The notes under the pieces: model-generated | What the model was told of the DNA's origin: nothing | What the model saw: only the letters and a program-made list of their open reading frames with translations | Databases searched by the model: none | Source: CAIPAT01 sp037144075 | Lineage (GTDB): Bacteria; Verrucomicrobiota; Lentisphaeria; Victivallales; Victivallaceae | Direction: 5' to 3' | NCBI GenBank assembly: GCA_037144075.1 | Contig: JBAWXM010000115.1 | Location: 1 to 13,968, forward strand | DNA length: 13,968 nt | Part shown: positions 5,745 to 13,961 of the stretch, piece by piece | Numbering within the stretch: the stretch's first letter is position 1 | Layout of the letters: the number at the start of each line of letters is the position of its first letter | Program-made: the position numbers and the translations under genes

Positions 5745-7730
5745 ATGTTGGAAAGCTTATATGCCGTACTCCTGACATTTCTGGAAATGACCTTTGTTTT
5801 TGTCGGCCTTGCCTTGCTTCACAATCAGCGGAAGGTCATTGGCAGCGCGGCTTTCTATGTTGCGGTCGGACTGCTGTTTGTGTTCACCCAGTTTGTCAGC
5901 GCCTCTGAATTGAGTGTTAATGTTTTTTCCGCAAATCTTAACTTCAGCGTTGGCTCGACGGCGCTTTTTCTGCCATATCTGGGGGCGTTGATGCTGGTGT
6001 ATGCGACGCAGGGCACGCTGGAGGCGCAGCGGATGATTACCGGCGCAATTGCCGGTTTCGGGCTTTTTATTTATTTGAGTACGCTGACCAGTCTGCAATG
6101 CAACTGGCTCGGGTTTGCGATTTCACAGGGAACTTCCGCTGACTCGCTGGATTATCTGTTACAGCAATCCAGGCGTTCCATGACCGCGTCAACTCTGGCT
6201 CAACTTTTTGACCTTTTCCTGCTGCCGATCTTTTTTCAGCGTTTGCGCAATGCCAACTGCCGCATTTTCTTCTGCGTCCTCGGCGCCATGCTGTTTACTC
6301 AATTGATTGATTCTTTTATTTATCTGTCGGTGACTTACTGGGACCGTCCGCAATGGTGGCTGTATATTAATAATTCATTTCTGATAAAATCCGTAGCCAC
6401 GGTCTGGATCAGCGCACTCATTTCAATCTATCTGTTTCTGGTTGAAAAAGAGGTTGCCAATGAGCCGCGCGGCGCTCTGGACATTATTTTTGCTTTTCTC
6501 GGCGGCTACGGCAAGGCCCAGATACTTGAGCGTAATCTTCGCGAATGGGAAGGCCGCTACCGCATGGTTGTCGAAAATGCCAGTGAAATGATTATGCTGC
6601 TGGATCAGCAGGGATGCATTATAGACGCCAATTATGCCGCTATCGGCATGCTTAAGGCCAAATCCAAAAAAGAGATTATCGGCTCTAATTTTATGGCGAT
6701 GCTGCGAACTGAAAACCGGCTGCCGCTGCCGGCTATGCTCCCGCATGAACCCAGAAATATGCAGGACACTGCCACCAGGGTTAATGCCAATCATTTCAAA
6801 TGCTATCTGGGGCAGGATAAAGACCCGCTCCGCCTGGACATCTCGATTTCCGCAATTGAATTTAAAGACGTTAGAATGCATGTGCTGCTGGGCCGCGATA
6901 TCACTGAAGAAAGCCGCCTGGCAGGTGAAAAAGAGATGCTCAGCGAACAGCTCGCGCACTCACAGCGGCTCGAAGCGGTCGGGCAGCTTGCCGGTGGCGT
7001 CGCGCACGATTTTAACAATCATATCCATGCCATTCTCGGCCATCTCGATCTGATCCGGCTGTTCTATAAATTCGATGACCCGAAAGTATGTAAGCATCTG
7101 GATAAAATTACCCAGATATCCGAACAGGCCGGCCTGCTCACTGAACAACTTCTGGGCTTTGCCAGAAAAGGCAAATATCAGGAAACTATTCTGGATTTGA
7201 GCGAGCTGATTAGAAAGAGCACTGAACTTTTTCTTCCTAACAGCCAGAAAAGCCTGGATTTGACTATAGAAGTTGCTTCCGGCGAAATGCCGATCCGTGG
7301 AGACAAAGTTCAACTGCAGCAGGTGATTATCAATTTGCTTATAAATGCCAGGGATGCAATGGAGAGCAATGTCGACAAAGATATGCGGCTGGCGGTAAAA
7401 GTTGATTCCGCGGAAAATTTCAATATCCCGTTGAAGCCGGTCGGCGTCAAAGTAAAAGTGCATCCGGAAGATTACTATTGCATCATGATTGAAGATAACG
7501 GGTGCGGCATGGACAAGAGTACTATGCTGCGAATTTTCGAACCGTTTTTTACCACTAAACCGATCGGTAAAGGCACCGGCATGGGACTGGCCATGGTTTA
7601 CGGTACTGTTTCCAATCATCATGGCTGGGTGCAGGTGTCAAGCAAAGTCGGCAAAGGCACGACCTTCTATGTTTTCCTGCCCAAAACCGTCCGCCGTGTA
7701 AATCTGACTGAATCAGGACTGACTGCCTAG
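5745..7730 (+). CDS. Membrane sensor histidine kinase with VUT-like multihelix sensor and PAS domain
   Basis: A 661-residue kinase. Residues 1-235 hold about seven membrane helices (near 5-25, 33-52, 66-88, 95-115, 148-166, 173-197 and 212-233). The part LAQLFDLFLLPIFFQRLRN (151-169) and LGAMLFTQLIDSFIYL (179-194) resembles the VUT/YhhQ transporter fold, where an Asp-containing helix, basic residues and an SQLxD helix recur. This is a pattern judgement. A PAS domain follows (about 268-395), then a dimerisation helix with AHDFNN and phospho-acceptor His421, then the ATPase domain: N-box NLLINARDA (Asn534), G1 DNGCGMD (584-590), F-box FEPFFTTK and G2 GKGTGMGLAMVYG. There is no receiver domain, and no response regulator gene is in the window. 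AAGG overlapping the mcsB stop is its ribosome site, so it is likely translated from the mcsAB transcript. Ligand and partner are unknown. Confidence 0.9.
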   Translation: MLESLYAVLLTFLEMTFVFVGLALLHNQRKVIGSAAFYVAVGLLFVFTQFVSASELSVNVFSANLNFSVGSTALFLPYLGALMLVYATQGTLEAQRMITGAIAGFGLFIYLSTLTSLQCNWLGFAISQGTSADSLDYLLQQSRRSMTASTLAQLFDLFLLPIFFQRLRNANCRIFFCVLGAMLFTQLIDSFIYLSVTYWDRPQWWLYINNSFLIKSVATVWISALISIYLFLVEKEVANEPRGALDIIFAFLGGYGKAQILERNLREWEGRYRMVVENASEMIMLLDQQGCIIDANYAAIGMLKAKSKKEIIGSNFMAMLRTENRLPLPAMLPHEPRNMQDTATRVNANHFKCYLGQDKDPLRLDISISAIEFKDVRMHVLLGRDITEESRLAGEKEMLSEQLAHSQRLEAVGQLAGGVAHDFNNHIHAILGHLDLIRLFYKFDDPKVCKHLDKITQISEQAGLLTEQLLGFARKGKYQETILDLSELIRKSTELFLPNSQKSLDLTIEVASGEMPIRGDKVQLQQVIINLLINARDAMESNVDKDMRLAVKVDSAENFNIPLKPVGVKVKVHPEDYYCIMIEDNGCGMDKSTMLRIFEPFFTTKPIGKGTGMGLAMVYGTVSNHHGWVQVSSKVGKGTTFYVFLPKTVRRVNLTESGLTA

Positions 7731-8753
7731 CACGCCTTCGTGGAAAAATACCGGTTTATAACCATTTTCCGTCACCAGCCTTATCGCCGTTTCCATCCTC
7801 TCGAAATGGTCAGGTATGTACTGGGCGTAGAACGGATAACAATATTGTTCATGAGTTCCGATATTGATGGTGTCCTTCCAGGTTTTTGACATTAATCCGG
7901 CAAGGATGTCTTTGATTGCTTGAACAGTGCAGAGATTGCAGAAAAAGTCCGCCGGCATTCTGAATAAACCACTTTCCTGATCATAAATTATATTGGTCAA
8001 GGCTTGTTCAGCGGCCTCCGGAAAATATCTGACAGACAAGGCGGTCGCGCCGTTGTCTTTCAGATATTTAAGCGATACCGGTGATGACACCTCGTAATAG
8101 TGGATAATCGTTGGCGGGCAAAACGTATTTTCCCCCGCGAAACGGATAACCTGCTCTTTGACCAGATCATAGTGCTCTGGCAGTTTTTCCGGAAATTGAT
8201 TGCTGTATGGCTGACCCGGAAATTCTGAGAAGGCATGGAATGCCAGTTTCAACCAGTCGGCGTTAGCTTCCCATTCCGGTTTATACTTTTCGGATAATTG
8301 ACTGAGATCGAATGGTTCATGATCGTTCCGGAAAAAGATATTCAGCACGAATTTAGTGCCGTATCTGGCATTGAACTCTTTCAGTTTTGCCAGATAAAAC
8401 GATTCAAAGATAGATTTATAACATTTCCTGTGAATTTCTGTCAGGCAGAAAATATTATCGTCAATGAAGAAATTATAGCGTTTAAATGATTGTTTGTCCC
8501 ATATTACGGAAATAGTCTGCTGTTCATTGCCGGAGCTTGCTTTGATGGTATTGAAGCGCTCTTTCAGTTCGACATTAGCATTGAAAGAACCGTCAAGGCA
8601 GAAAGATTTGATCCCGTTTATGTCAATCTCGGTATTGGGCGCAGCCCTGCCTTTTACCGGAATTTTCAACCGTCTGGCGGTTTCCGAACCGTGATGTTTG
8701 TTCAGCGCCGCGCCGTTATAAGGGAATTCGATTGTTACTTTAGAATCTTTCAT
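7713..8753 (-). CDS. Polysaccharide deacetylase-like barrel protein with N-terminal Ig-like domain
   Basis: A 346-residue protein. Residues 1-90 look like a beta-sandwich: IPVKGRAAPNTEIDINGIK and an LDGSFNANVELKE turn, as in bacterial Ig-like modules. From about 95 a deacetylase-like barrel begins: NFFIDDNIF (94-102, candidate metal Asp pair), KFVLNIFFR (134-142), DWLKLAFHAFSEFPGQPY (166-183, His173), RFAGENT (204-210), HYYEVSS (218-224) and GTHEQYCYPFY (299-309, His301). I recognise this as the family annotated as polysaccharide deacetylase in Clostridia and related gut bacteria. The second His of the NodB HxxxH motif is not obvious, so catalytic type is uncertain. No signal peptide is present, implying a cytoplasmic enzyme, unusual for a polysaccharide deacetylase. 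Its ATG overlaps the pepF stop (ATGA), indicating translational coupling. Its 3' end overlaps the convergent kinase gene by 18 bases. Confidence 0.7.
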   Translation of the reverse strand: MKDSKVTIEFPYNGAALNKHHGSETARRLKIPVKGRAAPNTEIDINGIKSFCLDGSFNANVELKERFNTIKASSGNEQQTISVIWDKQSFKRYNFFIDDNIFCLTEIHRKCYKSIFESFYLAKLKEFNARYGTKFVLNIFFRNDHEPFDLSQLSEKYKPEWEANADWLKLAFHAFSEFPGQPYSNQFPEKLPEHYDLVKEQVIRFAGENTFCPPTIIHYYEVSSPVSLKYLKDNGATALSVRYFPEAAEQALTNIIYDQESGLFRMPADFFCNLCTVQAIKDILAGLMSKTWKDTINIGTHEQYCYPFYAQYIPDHFERMETAIRLVTENGYKPVFFHEGVLGSQS

Positions 8754-10555
8754 AGCAGCGCTTTCTCAAGTTGTTTCACGATATTGCCGAATTCATCGAG
8801 CGCATCGAGTACCGGTTCCGGCATGGACAGGTCAACTCCGGCGTCTTTCATAATGTCGAGCACATCTTTTGAATCTCCCGCTTTCAGGAAGCCTAGGTAG
8901 GCGTCGAGTTTTTCCTGGTCCCCGCCGAGGATGTTCTGAGACAGTTTTACTGCCGCGGACATGCCGGTGGCGTATTTGTAAACGTAGAAATTGTAATAGA
9001 AATGAGGGATTCTTGCCCATTCCATTTCGACGCGCTTATCGGCTTTGACCACTTTTCCGTAATATTCCTTGTTTAGTTTATAATATTCCTCAGACAGCAT
9101 ATCCGGGGTCAGAGGCACTGATTTTTCAGATTTTTCATGAATCATTTTTTCAAATTCGGCGAACATGGTCTGGCGGTAAATCGTCCCCCGGATTTCGTCC
9201 GCCATATGACACAGCAGATAAGCCTGCACGTTTTTATCGCGTTTCTGCTTCATCAGATAGTGATGCAGCAGCAGTTCGTTGGTGGTGGAGGCAACTTCCG
9301 CGACAAAGATGCTGTAGTCGGCGTAATGGTACTGCTGAGTACGGTTGGAATACAGCGAATGCATGGAGTGCCCGAGTTCGTGGGCAAGAGTGAATACGTC
9401 GTTCAGCGTGCCGTTGAAGTTCATCAACACATAGGGATAGGAGTCGTAACATCCGCTGGAGTATGCTCCGGAACGCTTCCCCTTGCATTCCATGACATCA
9501 ATCCAGCGCTGCGAAAATGCTTTTTCCAGCAATTCGCAATATTCTTTGCCGAGCGGTTTCAGCGCCTCCCGCACCCAGTGACAGGCCTGTTCCCAGGTGA
9601 CCTTGACGCGGCATTCCGGCGCTAGCGGATTGTAGATATCGTACATATCCAGTTTTTTCAGTTTCATCGCCTTTGACCTTACTTCCAGGTATTTGTGCAG
9701 CAGCGGCAGTTTTGTCTTGACCGCGATGATCAGGTTGTTGTAGACTTCCGCCGGAACATTGTCCTCGAAAAGCGATGCCTCCAGCGCTGACGGATAGTTG
9801 CGGATTTTTGCATAGAATGCATGTTTCTTGACAGCGCCGTCCAGCGTAGAGGCGAGGGTGTTGCGATATTTGGCGTAGGTGTCGAACATGGCTTTGAATG
9901 CGCCCTGGCGGACGTTGCGGTCATGGCTTTCCAGAAATTCGATATAGTTGCCGTGGGTGAGCGTAATCAGTTTGCCTTCATCATTTTTTACTCTGGGAAA
10001 TTTCATATCCGCGTTGTTAAGTTTGGAGAAGGTTTTATGCGGATTGCTGAAAATATCCGATGCCAGTCCCAGAATGCGTTCCTCCTTTTCGGAAAGCGTA
10101 TGCGGACGTTCGCGCAGCAATTCCTCCAGGCTGCGTTTATAGAATTTCAATGCTTTGCTTTTGAGAAATTTATTTATCTTTTCCAGCGGTATGGTCATTA
10201 CTTCCGGATCGAACCATGCGGTTTCCCCTGAGATTCTGGCGTATTCGGCGCTGATGCGGTCCACCAGCGCGCTGTTCTTTGAATTGCCGGTGTCCTCATC
10301 GGCTTTCAGATGGGCGTAAGTATAGACTTTTTCCGCCAGCCGTTCCATAACATCCATTGCCGTGATGGCTTCACACAGGATTTCCGGACTTTCTGCCAGC
10401 CGTCCTTTGTAACTCATGAATTTCACCACCAGCGGATCAATATCCTTGAAATCTTTTTCCCATGCCTTCTGGCTGGGATATAGCGGAATCAGATCCCAGG
10501 TCAGCTTTGCGGGCAGTTCGGAGTGCTGCGGCAGTTCATTGTGTTTTTTCGGCAT
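8750..10555 (-). CDS. pepF: Oligoendopeptidase F, M3 family zinc metallopeptidase
   Basis: A 601-residue cytoplasmic peptidase that cuts short peptides internally during peptide turnover. The zinc site is AHELGHSMHS with HExxH at 392-396, and the third ligand Glu420 lies in FVAEVASTTNE (417-427), the spacing typical of M3 enzymes. The N-terminal half has the family start (LTWDLIPLYPSQKAWEKDF, about 18-36) and the segment SYEKLNNA-like FSKLNNADMKFP (about 176-187). The C-terminal PHFYYNFYVYKYATG stretch is also characteristic. Length matches PepF (about 600). AAGGA lies nine bases before the ATG and there is no signal peptide. It is the first gene of a two-gene unit and overlaps the deacetylase-like gene by four bases. 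Confidence 0.93.
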   Translation of the reverse strand: MPKKHNELPQHSELPAKLTWDLIPLYPSQKAWEKDFKDIDPLVVKFMSYKGRLAESPEILCEAITAMDVMERLAEKVYTYAHLKADEDTGNSKNSALVDRISAEYARISGETAWFDPEVMTIPLEKINKFLKSKALKFYKRSLEELLRERPHTLSEKEERILGLASDIFSNPHKTFSKLNNADMKFPRVKNDEGKLITLTHGNYIEFLESHDRNVRQGAFKAMFDTYAKYRNTLASTLDGAVKKHAFYAKIRNYPSALEASLFEDNVPAEVYNNLIIAVKTKLPLLHKYLEVRSKAMKLKKLDMYDIYNPLAPECRVKVTWEQACHWVREALKPLGKEYCELLEKAFSQRWIDVMECKGKRSGAYSSGCYDSYPYVLMNFNGTLNDVFTLAHELGHSMHSLYSNRTQQYHYADYSIFVAEVASTTNELLLHHYLMKQKRDKNVQAYLLCHMADEIRGTIYRQTMFAEFEKMIHEKSEKSVPLTPDMLSEEYYKLNKEYYGKVVKADKRVEMEWARIPHFYYNFYVYKYATGMSAAVKLSQNILGGDQEKLDAYLGFLKAGDSKDVLDIMKDAGVDLSMPEPVLDALDEFGNIVKQLEKALL

Positions 10556-10819
10556 TATAGTTATTCCTTAATCTGTAAAATATTGCTGTTAGTGTCTTTG
10601 TTAATATTGCGCTCATTCTGAGCTGTTTTTTGCTTCCCGTTCAGTTTTCAGTATTCTGTTTTATGAATTTATGTCTTCCATTCTGACTTCTGACTTCTGA
10701 CTTCTCTTAAATTTGAATAATACTAATATAATCCGGGATTGAGCTTTGAAAAGAGCATGATTTGATTTAAATTATTTACTGGAATATTCAAAAATAATTT
10801 CATCGGGGATTTCATATTT
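10556..10819. promoter_or_regulatory. Divergent pepF / metG control region
   Basis: This 264-base spacer holds no plausible gene. For metG a perfect TATAAT lies at 10727-10732, but no convincing -35 is found at the right spacing. It would leave a leader of about 80 bases. A short hairpin GCTCA-TTC-TGAGC (10611-10623) is followed by TGTTTTTT, which looks like a small plus-strand terminator although no plus-strand gene precedes it. Most of the rest is AT-rich. GGGGA (10805-10809) is the probable metG ribosome site, ten bases before the ATG. No T-box-like structure was evident by eye, but this was not folded. Confidence 0.4.
10641..10705. repeat. Heptanucleotide tandem repeat block
   Basis: Bases 10681-10701 are three exact copies of TTCTGAC, continued by TTCT to 10705. 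Just upstream, 10641-10661 reads as three degenerate heptads, TCAGTTT, TCAGTAT and TCTGTTT. Exact repeats of seven bases in a spacer are typical of slippage-prone short tandem repeats. They lie upstream of the metG TATAAT box. Confidence 0.75.
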
Positions 10820-12775
10820 ATGGGAAATGATAATTTTTATATAACGACGCCAATATATTATGTCAATGGACGGCCGCATATCGGTCATGCATATACCACT
10901 ATTCTGGCGGATGTGCTGTCCAGGTATCACCGCTCACTCGATATTCCCACTTTTTTTCTGACCGGTACCGATGAACACGGGCAGAAAGTCCAGAAGGCAG
11001 CAGAAAAGAATAATCTTACGCCTCAGGCGCAGTGCGATGAAACGGTAGTCAGATTTAAAGAGCTGTGGCATACGCTGGAAATTACCAATGATAAATTTAT
11101 CCGCACCACTGATCCGGCACATAAAGCTGTTGTCCGGAAAATACTTCAGGATCTGTATGACCGCGACCTGATTTATAAAAATGAGTATAAAGGCAGATAT
11201 TGCGTTCACTGTGAACGTTTTTTTACGGATAAGGATTTAGGCGGCGCGACCGTGTGTCCGGAAGACGGCTGCGGCAGAGAGGCTGCGGAAATTGTTGAAT
11301 CCAATTACTTTTTCCGGATGAGCCAGTATCAGGACTGGCTGATTGATCATATCAAGACCCATCCGGAGTTTATTCAGCCCGCGTTCCGGGCCAATGAAAC
11401 ACTGGGTTTTTTGCGTAATCCACTCGGCGACCTTTGTATTTCCCGCCCCAAATCCAGACTCCACTGGGGCATTGAACTGCCTTTTGATTCCGACTTCGTC
11501 TGTTATGTCTGGTTTGATGCTTTGATCAACTATATTTCCGGCGTCGGTTACGGCGACGACGAGGCGATGTTCAAAAAATGGTGGCCGGCATCGTATCATT
11601 TGATCGGCAAAGACATTCTCACCACTCATACTGTTTACTGGCCGACCATGCTTAAAGCGATAGGCTTGGAATTGCCGAAAACAATTTTTGCCCACGGCTG
11701 GTGGATGATCGGCGCTGAAAAAATGAGCAAATCCCGCGGCAACGTCGTCAACCCGATGGATTTGATCCAGACTTACGGCGTTGACGCGTTCCGGTATTTT
11801 CTGATGGCTGAAATGTCGCTGGGACAGGACGCCGTATTCAGCGAGGACGCTTTTATCAACCGGTATAACTGTGATCTGGCCAACGATCTGGGCAATCTGC
11901 TCAGCCGCGTGGTCAAGATGACTTTGCGCAATTACGGCGGCGTCATTCCTGCCCCCCAAGTCGAAACCGATCATGAGACCGATTTGAAGGAAATCATCCG
12001 CCGGGCGATCCCGGAAATGGAGGAAGCCATTATCGGAATGAAGCTGGAACACGGCATCGCTCAAATCATGAATGTCGTGCGGGCAGGCAACCGTTATCTG
12101 GAAAAAACCGCGCCGTGGACGCTGGCTAAGAACGGCGACAGGGAACGGTTAAGTTCCGTTCTCTATTATACTGCGGAAATATTGCGGAATGTATCGGTGA
12201 TGCTTTATCCGGTAATGCCGCAGAAAATGGTTGAACTGCGCAGAGTCCTGGGTATCCCAGAAGGCGAACTTGAGAATTGCCGCATTTCTGATCTGACTAA
12301 TAATCAGAATGTGCTCAGCGGTCTCCAGATGACTGATATTGACGCGTTGTTTCTGCGCATAAAAACTGAAGAGGAAGCGCCGGCAGAACAGAAGCCGGCC
12401 GCTGATAAAACCGCAAAACCGGCGGACGCCAAAGCCGAAGTTCTGCCTGAAGGCATAATTACCATCGACGAATTTTTCAAAACGCAGCTTCGCACCGCTA
12501 AAGTAATTAAGGCTGAACGGATTGAAGGCGCCGACAAACTGTTGAAATTGCAGATTGAAATCGGCGGCGAAGTCCGGCAGCTGGTCGCCGGAGTGGCGCA
12601 ATACTATGCCCCGGAAGAAATCACCGGCAAAACCATTATTGTTGTCGCCAATCTCAAACCGGCAAAAATCCGCGGCGTGGAATCGCAGGGTATGCTGCTG
12701 GCCGCCAAAGACGGCAAAGATTTGAAACTGATTACCGTTGACGGTCCTTTCGCCAGCGGAGCCACTGTAGGCTGA
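10820..12775 (+). CDS. metG: Methionyl-tRNA synthetase with C-terminal tRNA-binding domain
   Basis: A 651-residue class I aminoacyl-tRNA synthetase charging tRNA-Met. The catalytic domain begins FYITTPIYYVNGRPHIGHAY, with the HIGH motif at 20-23, and the second ATP motif KMSKS is at 301-305. A zinc knuckle is visible at Cys128, Cys131, Cys146 and Cys151, within the connective insert. The anticodon-binding helical bundle occupies about 355-500. After an Ala/Pro/Lys-rich linker (about 515-545) comes a Trbp111/EMAPII-type tRNA-binding OB-fold (about 546-651) with KAERIEGADKLLKLQIEIG and KIRGVESQGMLLAA. This domain makes the enzyme a homodimer in known cases. The start follows GGGGA by ten bases. 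The C45 hydrolase gene starts 34 bases downstream on the same strand and may be cotranscribed. Nothing is truncated. Confidence 0.97.
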   Translation: MGNDNFYITTPIYYVNGRPHIGHAYTTILADVLSRYHRSLDIPTFFLTGTDEHGQKVQKAAEKNNLTPQAQCDETVVRFKELWHTLEITNDKFIRTTDPAHKAVVRKILQDLYDRDLIYKNEYKGRYCVHCERFFTDKDLGGATVCPEDGCGREAAEIVESNYFFRMSQYQDWLIDHIKTHPEFIQPAFRANETLGFLRNPLGDLCISRPKSRLHWGIELPFDSDFVCYVWFDALINYISGVGYGDDEAMFKKWWPASYHLIGKDILTTHTVYWPTMLKAIGLELPKTIFAHGWWMIGAEKMSKSRGNVVNPMDLIQTYGVDAFRYFLMAEMSLGQDAVFSEDAFINRYNCDLANDLGNLLSRVVKMTLRNYGGVIPAPQVETDHETDLKEIIRRAIPEMEEAIIGMKLEHGIAQIMNVVRAGNRYLEKTAPWTLAKNGDRERLSSVLYYTAEILRNVSVMLYPVMPQKMVELRRVLGIPEGELENCRISDLTNNQNVLSGLQMTDIDALFLRIKTEEEAPAEQKPAADKTAKPADAKAEVLPEGIITIDEFFKTQLRTAKVIKAERIEGADKLLKLQIEIGGEVRQLVAGVAQYYAPEEITGKTIIVVANLKPAKIRGVESQGMLLAAKDGKDLKLITVDGPFASGATVG

Positions 12776-12809
12776 AATCCGGAAATATTTATCGATTATA
12801 AGAGCATAA

Positions 12810-13961
12810 ATGACAGCGGCGGCGGATAATAAAAAAACATGGATAAATAGAATCTTCGGCAGCAAGCGCCGGATGATTATCTATTTGACGATAATTCTGA
12901 TACTGACAATAATCTGCGTCATTCCGCATGGACGGGAGACTTTTCAGCGCGGAGTTATGTCGCTGCTGCCAACGCCATCCCCGACGATTCTCAATCTTGC
13001 GGGAACTCCGGCGGAAATGGGCAGAATCCACGGTAACGAGTTCAGGTATTCGCTTAAACTGCTGGAGAAAATATACATCAAGCTCATCATCTGCGGCAAC
13101 AACAGTGACCGGCTGAGTGATTACTGCGCAAAAGCCAAACAAATATTTGCGAAGATCAATCCGCGCTGGACGCAGGAGATCAAGGCGGTGGCGGAAGCAT
13201 CCGGCACTGATCCTGAAGCGCTTATGCTGGGCAACACTTTTCTGGATATCGGAATCAGCAGCGCCGGTTGCCGGATGCTGATAGTTTTTGACGAAACCAT
13301 GCTGCTCCATGCCCACAATCTCGACTGGGATAATCTGGGCGGAATCGGCAATTATCTGATTACGATTTTCCGGACGGAAGGCGGCAAAGACCGCTTCGCA
13401 ACCGTTCATATCGGCTTCCCCGGCATGATCGGAGCGCTGGATATAATCAATCAAAAAGGCATTGCCTTGAGTTTTAATCAGGTGGGTTTTGCCCGCGAGA
13501 AATGCGAGATGCCGGTTTTCATGAAAATGCGGGAAATCGCGGAAAAATGCGCCACTTTTGAAGAGGCGAGAAAAGCAATCATGACTATGCCGCAGGGAAT
13601 GCCGTTCTGCATCGGCTTGAGCGACGCCAAGACCGGTCAAGCCGCCATTTTTGAGCGGGACGGCAAAACGGACATTAAGCGCCGGAACGCGAATGACGGC
13701 ATTCTGACTGCGGATAACAGTTTATGGTACGGCGTTAAAATGCAGGCAAGATGTATTCTGGACGACACCGCCAGAAAAGTTGACCCGGACAAAGTGGAGG
13801 ATTTAAAAACCATCCTGCGGCATAAAAGCGTTATGCTGAGCTGCAATATCTACAGCGTGATTTTTGACTATAAAAATAACAAATTATACCTGGCCTCCGG
13901 CAAAATACCCGCCGCAGAAGGCCTGTACCGCGAATTCAAACTGTTTGACGGCAGAAAATAA
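12810..13961 (+). CDS. Membrane-anchored C45-type autoproteolytic Ntn hydrolase/acyltransferase
   Basis: A 383-residue protein related to the peptidase C45 / acyl-CoA:6-aminopenicillanic acid acyltransferase group. After a basic tail (to residue 21) there is one membrane helix (about 22-39), so the enzyme is probably fixed to the inner membrane facing the periplasm. The fold marks are LAGTPAEMGRIHG (63-75), then ISSAGCRMLIVF with the predicted nucleophile Cys154 after Gly153. Self-cleavage between these two residues should create the active N-terminal Cys. HAHNLDWD (167-174) follows, as in the family, and GFPGMIGALDIINQKGIALSFN (202-223) continues the Ntn sheet. Substrates are unknown; relatives hydrolyse amides such as N-acyl amino acids, conjugated bile acids or penicillins. 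Only a weak AAGAG-like site precedes the ATG. The gene ends seven bases before the window ends. Confidence 0.82.
   Translation: MTAAADNKKTWINRIFGSKRRMIIYLTIILILTIICVIPHGRETFQRGVMSLLPTPSPTILNLAGTPAEMGRIHGNEFRYSLKLLEKIYIKLIICGNNSDRLSDYCAKAKQIFAKINPRWTQEIKAVAEASGTDPEALMLGNTFLDIGISSAGCRMLIVFDETMLLHAHNLDWDNLGGIGNYLITIFRTEGGKDRFATVHIGFPGMIGALDIINQKGIALSFNQVGFAREKCEMPVFMKMREIAEKCATFEEARKAIMTMPQGMPFCIGLSDAKTGQAAIFERDGKTDIKRRNANDGILTADNSLWYGVKMQARCILDDTARKVDPDKVEDLKTILRHKSVMLSCNIYSVIFDYKNNKLYLASGKIPAAEGLYREFKLFDGRK

Noticed and set aside
10611..10630. Hairpin followed by T run as an intrinsic terminator or attenuator
   Set aside because: The stem has only five base pairs, and no plus-strand gene lies upstream, so I mention it only within the spacer entry.
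11237..12064. Open frame of about 275 codons on the minus strand inside metG
   Set aside because: It is antisense to the MetRS catalytic domain, whose motifs are beyond doubt, and its translation has no recognisable family.
12789..13640. Open frame of about 283 codons opposite the C45 gene
   Set aside because: The plus-strand product has the complete C45 pattern including the nucleophile; the minus-strand product has none.
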